From: Chromera velia
Lineage: Eukaryota; Sar; Chromeraceae
NCBI GenBank assembly: GCA_018398765.1
Contig: JAHBMJ010000530.1
Coordinates: 1 to 46,186, forward strand
Direction: 5' to 3'
DNA length: 46,186 nt
Part shown: piece by piece, positions 23,743 to 35,288 of the stretch
How positions within the stretch are numbered: the stretch's first letter is position 1
Layout: each line of letters begins with the position of its first letter
Notes under the pieces: generated by a model
What the model saw: the letters and a program-made list of their open reading frames with translations, nothing else
Database searches by the model: none
What the model was told of the DNA's origin: nothing
Translations under genes and position numbers: made by a program

Positions 23743-26107
23743 ATGGAAGACCTTGCCAAGGAGCTATGGGGCGAGGGAGGGGGGGAACTTGGGAAATCTG
23801 CGACTGACGGGCGAGAGGGATTTTCAATGACCTTCGAGCTTAAGAAGACAGATCCGACTCCAGATGAAACGAATGCAAACCAGAGTGCGTCAAAACCATT
23901 AACTCTGGAACACGAGCTTGAAAAGAGATATACCAGTATGAGGGATGTCATTCACAAGTCATTGACAGAGATGCACCACCTCGTTGTCTCAAACATGACT
24001 ATCTCGAGACAGGCTCCTTTCCTCGCACAGGTCAGTCAAATCCCGTCTGTCCACCATTGAGTTGCCACCCCGCCCATCATTTTTTCCCTTTATCATCTCT
24101 TTGTGACCTTAATCAAGAGTCTTTGCCGATAGGAGAAGCCAAGTACCGAGTTACGCTCCACCAACTCTCTGAGCCTGCATTTCCCTGGCTCACTTCTCTT
24201 AATCGGATATTACTTGTACGTGTTGTTCGTCTCTCATCCCTCGTGATTGTCACTGCCAAGGTGAAGCACAGTGTTCATATCGCTTCTAACTAACTCTGAG
24301 CTTTTCTGTCCATGTACTTACTGTATTTATTGTCCGCTTCTTCTTTCTGAGCCTGCAGACCCGTTGCGACTGGAACTCGCGTCCCGATTTGAAGAAGACC
24401 CTGAAAACCGATCTCCTTCATGACCAGATGGTCATGAGGTTTCTCACCTTTGTCAAAGCATTCTTTGATGAGCCCAAAGACGTGGCACCCTTCCTGGACT
24501 CCTTCTTTGCCGAATTCGAGTTCGAGTCGGGGTACCCGGATTACAAATCCCCTAACGCAGCAGCAGCAGCAAACGGACGGAGGACCACCGAGGCCAGCAA
24601 AAAGGCAAAGAAGAAGCGCGAATACCTGAAGAAGATTCGAAAAACCCACAGCGCTGCCATCCCTTCCGCCTCCCTCACGGAGCCTGTAGAGGCAGTGGGG
24701 GAAGAGGCAAAGGAAGACGGGTCTGTGGAGAGAACGTTGAGAGACTCCTTTTCATCTGAAGAGGAAGAGGCGAGCTCTTCATCCGAGGCAGAGGACGGAG
24801 ACAGCCAGGAAGATGCTTCATTGTCCTCCAAAGGAAATGAGGGGGAGGACGAAGACTCGTCTCCTGTCATGCAAGAGATGGAAAAGCAGACGAGTGATCT
24901 CACCGTCCGTCCTTCCCAGATCAAGGCAGACGGTGGTGAGGCATCTTTCCTGTCTCCCAGAGACCGGTCGCCCCTCCCAAGAGAAAAAGAGAGCGCCACC
25001 AGCTCTGCCGTCACTTCACCGTCGGGCCCCACCTCCCGCACCCAGACGCCTTCCACTGCGGCAGAGGGGGAGAGGGAACGCGGGAAGCAGAAGCAGAAAT
25101 CCACTCAAAGAGCCCTGAGTGAAATGCCTCCCTCTATACCCTCGCTCTCTCTTCTGCCATCTGAGGAAGAACTGAATGCCATGGACAGGGAGAGGGAGAG
25201 ACAGACTGCAGCGCATCCAAACGAAAAAGAACAGGGAGAGTCTCTTCCTTTTCCTTCTGGTCCCCTCCTGTCAGACACCGCTATGCCTTCCCCCGAGAGC
25301 CCCCAAACAGCAGGAGCAGCAGCAGTAGAGAGGCAGAAGGGGAAGGCAGAGGCCCCCGCGTCATCTTCTGCGTCCTCCGCTTCTGCCCGCCTCTCCACTG
25401 AGACTCAGAGAGAGGGGAAAAACTCAATCTCCCAACAAAATGAAGCAGCCGCAGTAGCGACTGCAGCTGCAACGGCCGCCCCTGACGGTTTGACGGACTC
25501 AGGCAACTTCCTTCTCTCTGTTGGTGCCCCTGAGGTGCTTGCGAAACCGTCGGCTCTCGGAGGTGGGGGGAGAGTCCGAAGACGAAAACGCGATGTGGGC
25601 ATTCAAGTGGGCCAGTCGCGTTCTCACTCAATAGTCGCCCCCTCTGGCTCTTCTACTGCAGTTCGGCAGGGAAGCCGGTGGCCCGTTTTTGTCTTTCTGG
25701 GAAATTGTCTCCGCAGTGTGACCAGACAGAGGGATTTGAGTCGAATGGTGAGTGCCTTGGTGTCCGGTCTGATTGTTCTGGTGGTATTGCTTTTGCTGCC
25801 TTTTGCCCTGACGAGTGAGTCATCCCAACAGGGGATTCCCTTCCTCGTCTGTGTGGCAACGATTGTGGCGGTTTTCTTCGGGGACAGACTGAGGGGTCTG
25901 GTTGAGGGGCTGAACGGCGGGAGTCAGGGGGGGTCCCCTCGGAGGGCTTCGAAGGAGGGGTCGTTCCTCTCGCCGTTGGCTTTGAAGCCGGAGGCATCGA
26001 CGGGAGGGGGGGCAAAGAGACGCGGGGGTGGGGGGGGGAATCTGAGACAAAGGCGGGGAAGCAAAGGCAGTAAGAAAGAGAAGGAAAGAGAGACAGGAGA
26101 ACGATGA
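23743..26107 (+). CDS. Hypothetical two-helix membrane protein with long acidic/Ser-rich middle
   Basis: Unrecognised protein of 678 residues from exons 23743-24030 and 24359-26107. The GT-AG intron of 328 bases falls in phase 0. The start is an ATG in a purine-rich context, with stops upstream. Residues 1-160 are ordered and charged (helical TRCDWNSRPDLKKTLKTDL, FVKAFFDEPKDVAPFLDSFF). Residues 160-540 are Ser/Glu/Pro/Ala-rich and probably disordered, starting with a basic KKAKKKREYLKK patch. Two hydrophobic helices follow: MVSALVSGLIVLVVLLLLP (about 559-581) and IPFLVCVATIVAVFFG (about 588-604). A Gly/Arg/Lys-rich tail ends the protein. There is no signal peptide, so a tail-proximal hairpin anchor with both ends in the cytosol is likely (inference). 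It diverges from the gene at 22723. Confidence 0.7.
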
Positions 26108-27535
26108 GCTAGAAGCAGCAGAAGCTGGGGGGTGAGGAGCACGGGCCGGCAGGCAGCAAGGCAAGAGCCATGATGATTGTCCAATGTGTTGCCTGCAACG
26201 TCGTCGTCAAAAAGGGAAGGAGGAAGGGAGGGAATCATTGTGGCAGGGGGGAAGGGAGAAAGAGCCAGGGGGGGGATTGTGTGGGCGCAGCACAGACAGA
26301 CGGTGATGTGGTGATGAATTCCTCGATGGGTGGGTGGAGCGAAAGAGAGAAACAAAGACCTGAAATTCTTTCTCTCACTGACATTTGTCTCGAGAAATAG
26401 AGAAGAGGACGGGAGTGTTGTCTTTCGTGAAGTAACGAAGAAAGACACATTTCCTTCTGACACTGATTTTAAAATCACAGGGGGGATTCAGGGAGAGAGG
26501 GCGGGAGGGAGAGAGGGAGGGATATATGTGCCTGTCTTCAAGAAATGCACAGAGAGAATAAATGAATGGGGAATTGCTGGGGGGTCAACTGGCTTAGATG
26601 AGTGAACGTTCTGTTCTGTGCTTTTGTGGTAGTACGGTCGGGGCACGGGAGCAGTCATACGTGCATTCATCAGTTTGTACGCGGATTCACTCACTTATTA
26701 ATTCACTCACTCATTCATTCGCCGCAGTCCCGCAAAGAGTTTGGTGATCTGCGAGCGATTCAAGGATGTTTCCTTCCTCTCGCCGTTCCTCTCCTATCCT
26801 GCCTCCCTCCTGCCTTTGTGATTTTTCGTCTGCATGCATGCGCGCCTTTTGATCGAACTGACTCACTCTGTGTCATCTTTTGTTAATTTACATGGTTGCG
26901 CTGCTGCCTCTCCCTTTCTTCCGTATTGCTGCATGCATCATGCATGTCTGTGACTGGATTCATGGATGGATGTTGGAAGGGCAACAGAAAGGAATCAACG
27001 TCAGAAGAGTGGGGGTCAGAAAAGAAACGCGAAAAGGGGACGAAGATGCATGCATGACTCCTTCCATGCAGCCCCGAGTGCATGCGTGAATCGGGGGGGN
27101 GGGGGGGGGGGGGGCAAAAAGGGCGAGATGGAAATGAATGAGTGCATGATAAGGACAGTTGATACCTCAGCAGCAACAGCAGTAGTTGTTCTTGCTGACT
27201 GGCGGTTAATTTTGATGAAAAAAACGTCTGGGGGTTGAATTTTGCAACTGGCGTTTTCTCGCTTCGCTTTCCCCCTGGCTTCCTTCCTAGCTTCCTTCCC
27301 TGTTGCATGAATTCAAGAAGCAATTTTGACTTCTTGCAGCAAAATCCTAGGCAAAATCGCAAAAACGGAATGAATTAAGCGCCACTTTTTTCCTGGATAG
27401 ATTCTTTGCAGTCCTCAGGGGTCTTTGCTTCTATTTAAAAGAAGTCGCATGATCGAGTGCCTTAATTCTTTCACCTAGTGATCCATGCATTCATCCAGGC
27501 GCCATCATATTCACTGAAGGAAATGAAGCGAGGGT
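26108..27535. other. No convincing gene; one sequencing ambiguity in a G-run
   Basis: Purine-rich 3' flank followed by mixed sequence with short biased frames only. An N at 27100 interrupts a run of more than twenty Gs, which looks like an assembly patch. GATG and TTCA repeats are scattered. I see nothing to annotate as coding. Confidence 0.5.
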
Positions 27536-27543
27536 CCCGAATT

Positions 27544-28057
27544 TACATTGTCCACATAAGAGTAACCGCTATAAAAAATAGTAATGAGGCGGCCTAACGG
27601 CCGCCGAGTTACGGTTTTTTAGTCACTCAAGGTTTAAAATGGTAGATTACGGAAAAACAGTAACGCAACCCGCTGATAATAGCCTGATATACGATTATTC
27701 AGTTACGAATATCACTAATAATAGTCTACTAGGACAAAAACTAAATTTAATCTGTTTAAAACTTGCTTTTCGACGTCCACAGCTACCTTTACATTCAAAA
27801 TAATTCAAAAGTTTGACAAAACAATACAAAAGGTCGACCTTATAAGCCTTTTCCATCCCCTTCCCTTCCATTAACTTATTATAGTCTTTTTAACTGCCGA
27901 CTTTGGCTTTTGCCTTGTCTTTTAGCCTTCCTTTGCCCTTCGCCTTTGCCTTGGCGGCAGAAGGCTGATTTAAGAAAGACGAACTCGAAGATGCCCCCCC
28001 TGATCTAGCTACTAGTCCTGCAGAAACAGGTCGCTCTCTACAGTTTGCAACACTGTC

Positions 28058-28143
<86 letters not shown>

Positions 28144-28724
28144 ACATACACCAAACATTGTTTGGAAATGTTAAAGAAGATCCATCTATCCATTTATTCA
28201 TTCATTCACCCCTCCTAACCTTCGCAGAGAGTTATTTTGTTAGGCAAGGCCTGGCAAGCAGTCAGATATGCAGACACAGCCACAGGCAAGAACAGGTAGG
28301 CACAGGGAGGCACAAGCATGCTTCTCCCGTCTATCTCCGTCTCTAGCATGCTTTTTCTGTCTGAAGGCATATATGCTGGTCACGGCGATTCCTGTATCAA
28401 AAGATTAATAACAGCTTAACAAGATCGCATCTTATCGGTTGGCAATGGTTAATTGGCTCCTTTGGCTTACCGGTCTTGGAGTCAATGCAATCATTCACTT
28501 GTACAAGCATGCATGCATATGATTAAATGATTGAATTATACGCATGCAAGATGTTCACTGCATGAAGAACCGCACAAGATTTCTATGCCGGGGCCCCATG
28601 TTGGCCCCACAACGCCCGAATTACGGTTTTTCCATTAAAAAAAATGGAAAAACCATAACAAAAAAAAATCGTGATCCGTAATTTCCTCACAGACCCCCAT
28701 CGTAACCCTTATGTGGACGGTGTA
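27544..28724. mobile_element. Non-autonomous DNA transposon-like element with TIRs and 8-base duplication
   Basis: The left end TACATTGTCCACATAAG and the inverted right end TACACCGTCCACATAAG differ at two of 17 positions, and similarity continues to about 24 bases. The direct 8-mer CCCGAATT lies immediately outside both ends (27536-27543 and 28725-28732). The 1,181-base interior has no transposase-like frame. It holds TA and CA dinucleotide tracts (28061-28145), a lysine/alanine-rich short minus frame (27893-28040) and a subterminal hairpin (GGTTTTTCCATT and its complement near 28626-28655). The 8-base duplication fits hAT- or P-type transposition, but the ends do not look like a family I know. 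Confidence 0.7.
28061..28145. repeat. (TA)n(CA)n microsatellite inside the TIR element
   Basis: A TA run passes directly into CA units with a few TA breaks. It lies in the middle of the inverted-repeat element and may be part of it or a later expansion. Confidence 0.9.
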
Positions 28725-28732
28725 CCCGAATT

Positions 28733-29098
28733 AAATGTAAAGTGACTGACTAACTGCATGGAGCTGGACAACGGCGTATGCAGAGTTCAAATTGAATAAA
28801 GAGAAAGACACTTCTAAAAATACCCATATGCGCCTATCGTTTTATCTTACCTAACTAGTATCCTACAGATTCCTACTAAGTTCTTAGCTAACTTTCTTAC
28901 CTTTTTGACTGCTTTGATACGTATGAGTATCCCAGCCGAACCTATCCTCTGGATAGCCTGAGACCCTCAGGCTAACACTCCTAACCTATATGCAGTTGTA
29001 ACTGTTAAACAGTATTGTCAATACTAGACAGTCATGGTGGACCGCTGTGCTGGCACTGCTGTGACTGAGGGAGGCATATAGCTAAGGAGTGTAAGAAC
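28733..29098. other. No gene seen
   Basis: Mixed, moderately AT-rich sequence between the TIR element and the assembly gap, with stops in all frames. Confidence 0.5.
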
Positions 29099-29267
29099 NN
29101 NNNNNNNNNNNNNNNNNNNNNNNNNNNNNNNNNNNNNNNNNNNNNNNNNNNNNNNNNNNNNNNNNNNNNNNNNNNNNNNNNNNNNNNNNNNNNNNNNNNN
29201 NNNNNNNNNNNNNNNNNNNNNNNNNNNNNNNNNNNNNNNNNNNNNNNNNNNNNNNNNNNNNNNNNNN
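29099..29267. other. Assembly gap (169 N) followed by a G-run
   Basis: Unresolved bases end directly at thirteen Gs. Continuity across the gap, and so the distance between the TIR element and the ATCC satellite, is not certain. Confidence 1.
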
Positions 29268-29398
29268 GGGGGGGGGGGGGTATGTTTGAGTTCTTAGGGC
29301 TGCAGATCCGACAGGGTCCCCCCCCTTCGAGCTCTAGGGAGATCAGAGCTCTCTGAACGGGAACCCCCCCGTTCGGGGAGCTCTAGCCTAAGGCAGAA

Positions 29399-30187
29399 AT
29401 CAATCCATCCCTCACTCACTCCATCCATCCATCCATCCCTCACTCTACCTCACTCCATCCATTCATTCATCCATCCATCCATCCATCCATCCCTCACTCA
29501 CTCACTCACTCCATCAATCCACCCCTCACTCACTCACTCCATCCATCGAACCATCCATCCCTCACTCACTCACTCACTCTATCCATCCATCCATCCATCC
29601 ATCCATCCCTCACTCACTCCTTCAATCCATCCGTCACTCACTCCATCTATCCATCCATCAATTTATCCATCCATCCATCCATCCATCCATCCCTCACTCC
29701 ATCGATCCATCTATCCATCCATCCATCCATCCATCCATCCATCCATCTCTCAGTCACTCCCTCACTCCATCCATCCATCCATCCATCCCTCACTCAGTCC
29801 ATCACTCCTGGACCATCCATCAATTTGTCTATCCATCTGTCCATCCATCCATCCATCCATCCATCCATCCCTCACTCCATCCATCTATCCATCCATCCAT
29901 CCATCCATCTCTCAGTGACTCCCTCACTCCATCCATCAATCCATCCATCCATCCATCCATCCATCCCTCACTCACTCCATCACTCCATCCATGAATTTGA
30001 CTATCCATCCGTCCATCCATTCATCCATCCATCCATCCATCCATCTCTCAGTCACTCTCTCACTCCATCCATCCATCCATCCATCCATCCATCCATCCAT
30101 CCCTCACTCACTCCATCAATCCATCCCTCACTCACTCCATCCATCAATTTGTCTATCCATCCTTCCATCTATCCATCCATCCGTCAG
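29399..30187. repeat. ATCC / CTCACTCA tetranucleotide satellite
   Basis: About 790 bases made of ATCC units broken by CTCACTCA, TCAATTTGTCT and ATTC variants, with a loose higher-order period where ATCC blocks and CTCACTCA blocks alternate. It has no stops in some frames only because of its composition. It is flanked by related GC-rich segments near 29305-29340 and 30468-30510 that share GATCCGAC, a C-run and TTCGAGCTCT. Confidence 0.95.
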
Positions 30188-30700
30188 TCACTGCAGAGCA
30201 GAAAGAGAGCATGCATTGACTGGAAAGAAAGGCATACAACGGAGAGCATTGAGTGGAAAGAAAGGTATCGTGTTCTCCACAGCTTCACCACGTTCTAGAC
30301 CACGTTTTCTTCAGATGGCACACGCAGTCAGCAGCAGTGTAAGGCAAGAGAAAACAGAACAACCATAAAAGAAAGCGACTGTTCTCAGGAGGCGAGCATA
30401 AGGCGAGCAGATGAATCAATGACCGACTCAGCCGGCCTGAAAAAGAATTTGATTGCGCACGCCCGTTTGATCCGACGGGTCCTCCCCCCCGTTCGAGCTC
30501 TGCGGCCCCCGTCGGGCAGGCTCCTGCCTGCCCCGCCGTCGGGGTCCTCCCCCCCCGTCGAAAAGAGATTTTACACCCCTATGGAGGCATCACTGCTGTT
30601 GTAAAGAACCGAACTAGGAACCGAACTGCCTCATGCGTTGTCGCCGAACGCTAAACGCCTATTCATAGGCCGATGGCAGGGTTATTAAGTACTGATAACT
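30188..30700. other. No gene; GC-rich C-run segments near 30470-30570
   Basis: After the satellite comes ordinary sequence with short frames. It then has two GTCGGG/CCCCCCC segments with CAGGCTCCTGCCTG (30519-30532), an exact palindrome. The gypsy target site begins at 30701. Confidence 0.5.
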
Positions 30701-30705
30701 GTAAG

Positions 30706-30798
30706 TGTAGGACTTACGTACGCTCTATCGGCCCACCGGCAGGCGGCCTTATGTCTGTTGTGTATCTGCGCGGGCCTGCTGGCGCCATGTGTATTGAA
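30706..30798 (+). mobile_element. Ty3/gypsy left LTR, first part (split by copia)
   Basis: Starts TGTAGGACTTACG and matches the first 93 bases of the intact right LTR at 38340. The flank GTAAG (30701-30705) reappears directly after the right LTR, so it is the target duplication. The LTR resumes after the inserted copia element. Confidence 0.9.
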
Positions 30799-31257
30799 TG
30801 TGACGGTAAACGTTACCTAGAACAGACCAGAACAGTCAGGTAACGAAAATGGTTAACGCTCAAACAGCTAAACGGGAAGTCTGACCTACTGGGTCGCAGT
30901 CCTCAGTCCAGATAGGAAAATCCATTCAGTAACGACAGAGAAATTCAAGGAGACGGCAATCTAGAATTCACTTAAACGAAGACCACGCGTTCGATCCAAT
31001 GCGCAGGACTTCGATGCTCCAAACATGATACACAGACTGATCAGACTGCCATCTGAGGATGCTCGCTATCATGAACCAACTGAGCAGACCGAGCCTTCGT
31101 ATAGTCTTACTGTTCGATCAAGGAGTCAGACGTTAATGCACTCAAACATGCGATCACGTCGCTCGCAATACTTTTCACTCGCGCGGATGGCTGGCGCGCT
31201 CGCAGAACGCTCAGCGCCCACCTGACGCACGCTTGGATGCATACGTTTACTCTCACA
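30799..31257 (-). mobile_element. Ty1/copia 3' LTR
   Basis: 459 bases, starting TGTGACGGTAAAC and ending GTTTACTCTCACA on the plus strand, near-perfect inverted ends. It is the same length as the LTR at 36521-36979, and I count 15 differences between them by eye (about 97% identity). In element sense a purine tract (CAGGGGGTGATT, minus strand ending at 31258) sits right before it, as expected for plus-strand priming. TTGAA at 30794-30798 is the target duplication. Confidence 0.95.
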
Positions 31258-31329
31258 AATCACCCCCTGTCTGAACTGAACAAAAACAGGAAGACAGACT
31301 AAAAGAGAGAAACGCTTAACTGCAACGAA

Positions 31330-34300
31330 GGAACTTGGTCTGTCTGTCTGCACGCATTGACCCAGTTTCGATCCAACGAACCTTTGCTCCCAACTTCGTC
31401 AAATTTTTTAAAACGTACTCCAACTCCCCCTGCATTCTCGGCTCGCTTTTGCACTGTTTTGAACCAATCTAATGCATCAGCGGCTGAGAGTCAGTCACTA
31501 CCACAACCGGAGGCATCTCACCCCACAACTTTCGAACAAAATGAATGAACGACCAGGACATCTTCACTGCGTCTCTCATTGCAAGAAGCTCTGCAGAAGT
31601 CGTAGACCCCAGCTTTCTTCCTATCTTGCTGCTTAGCCAATACACAGTGTTGTGCTCACCGATCTCATCAAGATTGGTAAGCTCTCCTTCATCAACCAAC
31701 TGCATCTCGATACCCAGTCTACCCTCTTTCTTGTGCAATTGATAGGACGCATCCCCCCACACCACCGGAACTGGAAGAGAGGGAACAGAACGAAGAGACA
31801 GAGGACGGGAAGTCTTGAATGCATGCCAGAAAGCCTTCTCACTCGCAAGAACGGACTCACGAGACGGACGGGAATTGAAGCGGGAAAGGTGGGAAAACAG
31901 GAAGGAAAGAGAAGGTTGGGTCTTAACAGCCTACCCCAAATACCCCACATTCTTCTGCTGCTGTTCCTGCAAGGACATGTCAGTCTCTGCAGTCTCAGGC
32001 AACAGGAGATCTTTCTTAGTCAAGGGGTTCTTTGCCTCTTCACTCACTCCCTTCACCATTCCCTCAATATACGTGGACTGGTGAAGCAACATCTCACCAG
32101 GACGCATCCGAATGGACATGCCCACATAAGAATGAAGCTCTCCATTGTCCATTCTCTCTGGCTGGTCTGTGTCAAAAAGCTCCTGGATTTGCTTCATGTC
32201 TTCGTTAACGGAAGGAAAAAAAATGAAGAGATCATCAACATGCTGACAAGTAAAGTAACGATCTCACCCTTCTTGTTCTTTCTAACCAAAATCGACTCAG
32301 CAATCTCAGTCCACCCCAGGCTGCTCACCTTCTTCTTGAAGTAACTCGTGTAGACCTTTGGGGCATCTTTCAGGCCGTAAACAGCCCTCTGAATGCGAAC
32401 GAAGACACCAGCACAGAGGCCGGGATAGACCTCTATAGGGAGGTCGGATGGAAGGCGCAGCCATACTGCGTCTTTCATGGGTGCCTGCAGGAACGCAGTT
32501 GACACGTCCATTTTGGCTGCCTGCAGACCTTTTGAGACGGCCCAGAGGAAGGCAACTCTAGCCAGACTTGCGTCTGCTGTGCCAGAGTAGGTCTCAAGCA
32601 CCGACCAATCACGAGAGTCTTGGAACCCTCTCGCTACGAGACGAGACTTTATAACCCTCTTTCCCTCCTTCAACTTCCAGGTCCTCACCCACCGAAGGGT
32701 AATCGCCTTGACCCCCTTCTCCATCTGCAGAGTCTGTGTAGAGAGATCAAATACAGAACAGAGACACCAACGAGCGAGTTCCTTTCGATCGGACTCTTTG
32801 AAGAGACTCTGTGCAATCTCTTCCTCAGTGGCAAGAATGTGCCCCTTCGCATCGTTCTCTCTGGCTAGCAACTTGCGCGCCCTCTCACCTTTCATCACTG
32901 CACACGCAATCTCAAAGTGCGTGTCGAGGGCTTTCGCAATCCGTGCTTCCTTTATCTCTCTCCTTCTCCTTCTGTGCTCACGGATCTGATTCCTCCTCTG
33001 AGATTTGGACATCTCAGACCACCGAAGGAACTCGGCGGTATTTGCTTCCTCGGCTACCTGGTCGGTAACGACATCAATGTCTACCGGGACTTCATCTGAA
33101 GGGACAGGGGGAACAGGATCAGGCACAGGAAGTGCCTGCTCAGCAAGTCTGTCAAGCACGGCAGGGGGAAGCTGTCCATCAGCGGGGAGCTTGAACCGCT
33201 CCACAATGTCTTTCTGCTTTACTGTCTCCAGCTCGGCAGGAAAGAAACTTCCATCATCCCTCTGCTTCAACCGTGCTGCTATGATGCTCCTCACTTGTTT
33301 TTCCCCCTCCCTCACAATCTGCCCTGGGAATAGGGCCCCATCTGACTATCGGGCAAGAACACCCTGCAAACGAGGCACGCGAACGCCTCGGGGAGAACGA
33401 GGGAGCTGATGGACCGGATGAGAAACGTCCTCATCAGACGCCGCACCCCCAGTCTCTGCATTGTCTACATCTGACCGGTTGTCTTCTTCTCCCCAACCAA
33501 ACCAAACGGATCCTCTCCCCACAACGGAATCTATCTCCCTCTCTGCAACCACATCGTTTTTGCCATCTTCGTCAAAATCAATACGCTCCACCCCTAACCA
33601 CGACTCCATCTGAATGTGGCTGGGGTAAACGCGAAGAGGCCTCCACTGTCTCCCTCTCCGAATCAACACAGAGACGGACTATGGACTGATCACCCCCCCG
33701 AAAAGAGCTCTCTCACTCTTTTCGACAGGACCGCCAGCAACGAAACGCTGATGGCGAGAGGGATCGGACAAGCGAACAACATCCCCCGGAGTAACAGGGG
33801 GCACCCCCGAACGCACACCAAAAAGAGCACAATTCGGGAAAACGCCAGTCGAGCCGTGAACAACCTCATTTAGAGAATTGACAATTCCAGGGATGAAGAC
33901 AGGCCAGAGATAAAAGGGAAGAGAACGCTGAAAGAGAACTTTGTTCAAAAGAGAAAAGAAATCGTCATTCACTCTCTCAACAAATGCCTGCACTTCGGGA
34001 GTGAGAAGAGGACCGAACTGAGTTGTAATCCCCTCTCCCTCAACTGACGAACAAAACGAGAGGTAGAGATCAGAAATGAACTCACCTCCGTTGTCTGAGT
34101 GCACGACCTTCAGCTTCCCCTTGCCGGCTTTCTCCCACCAACGAGTCCAGGAGATCAGGTGACGCACTGCGTAATCTTTCGACCGCAGCGCCCACAACGA
34201 TTTCCTTCACGTCTGCAAATCAACAATGACAGACACGTAACGAAACCCCCCGATCCCTTTTCTCTTCATATCCTTCAGGTCGTAGTAGATGTCGGCGTTG

Positions 34301-35283
34301 AACTGCCCCCCCGGACCCGCAGGCTCTAGCTCCTTTTCCTCATCGTCCTCATGAACAGAAGACTCATCCTCTTTGCGAGAACGCTTTCGCATCCCCGCTG
34401 CTGCACCTCTTCTCTTCAACTTTCTCCTCCGAAAGTTCACAACACGACACGCCTTACACGTGTCTCTCACCTCTTTGCACTCTTTCACAGAAAATTACAC
34501 CCCCACCCCCTTCTCCTTCAATGTGGCCTACAAACGCTGCCCAGTCGCATGACCGAGACGGGAGTGAAGGACAAACAAAAGGTGCGCCGCCGATCTGTTC
34601 TCAGGAGAAATCTCTGCCTGCCCAGAGAGAGCAGACTGTCGGAGGGGACAAAGAAAAACAGAAGGACAAACGTTGGCAGCAACAACCGCTTCCTCAACCT
34701 TCGTAAGACGAAGAATTGGAACTTTGCCCGTCTGATCAACAGGAGAACGAAACCTCTCCCCATGCACATCCTTGAACCAGACCCACCCAGATTCAGAGGG
34801 ACTCTCCTCCCCAGGGAGAGACAACTTTCTTCTCCCACAAGCAAATAACGGACGACCGATTGACTCGTGACTACATCCTTCCTCAGAAATGATGCGCACA
34901 CCACCCCATTCATCGACAAACGGAAGGTGAAATGTCTTGACCCCTCTCACAGAGAGGCGGGCAGCATCAGAGGCGAGACGAAACGAGACAGCCTGGTCAA
35001 CATACGAAACAACATACCTGTCAAACGAGGGGGGAACGAGACTCTTCGAGGCCCTGGAATCGGCAAACATCTCTCCATCGCCTTCCCCCGTCATACCGAC
35101 AAAGGACTTAACAGACGTAACGACTCTTACTTCATCCATTTCTCCGCCAAACTCCCACCCCCTCTTTTCGACATTCCGCAAGGTTGCCCTCACGAAACAC
35201 CCACTGCCAGCCTTCTCACTGGCCCCTGCCCCCCCCCAGCGGCTGGACTGGAACTGGGGGGGGGTGGCCCAGGGGCCATTTAA
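31330..35283 (-). pseudogene. Ty1/copia pol (protease-integrase-RT-RNase H), disabled
   Basis: The order protease, integrase, reverse transcriptase, RNase H defines the copia superfamily. Seen: protease D-S-R-A-S where D-S-G is expected (about 35065); the integrase zinc site H..H..C..C (34550-34440); the catalytic integrase segments FNADIYYD and HSDNGGEF, with VERVNDD; RT segments KMDVSTAFLQAPM and VYGLKDAPK; QHVDDLFIF; RNase H GDASYQ and TSAELLAMRDA. In-frame stops are at 34530-34528, 34497-34495, 34209-34207, 33681-33679, 33348-33346, 31933-31931 and 31471-31469. A single frameshift falls just before VDD (about 32240-32260). The frame is -1 relative to gag. Domain order and motifs are clear; the element cannot make an active polyprotein as it stands. 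Confidence 0.92.
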
Positions 35284-35288
35284 AAATC
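35229..35288 (-). promoter_or_regulatory. Candidate -1 frameshift signal between gag and pol
   Basis: In element sense the gag end reads GA-T-TTT-TAA. A Phe tRNA on TTT can slip back one base onto TTT, and the -1 frame is then open straight into pol. Two GC stem-loops follow: TGGCCC paired with GGGCCA (35278-35265), then an 11-base perfect stem of CCCCCCCCCAG type with a 14-base loop (35264-35229). A slip site plus downstream stem is how many -1 frameshifts work; function here is inferred. Confidence 0.5.

Noticed and set aside
29399-30187. CRISPR-like array
   Set aside because: Units are four-base satellite repeats without unique spacers, and the context is eukaryotic.
29825-30298. Plus frame of 157 codons made of Ser-Ile-His-Pro
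   Set aside because: It is only the translation of the ATCC satellite.
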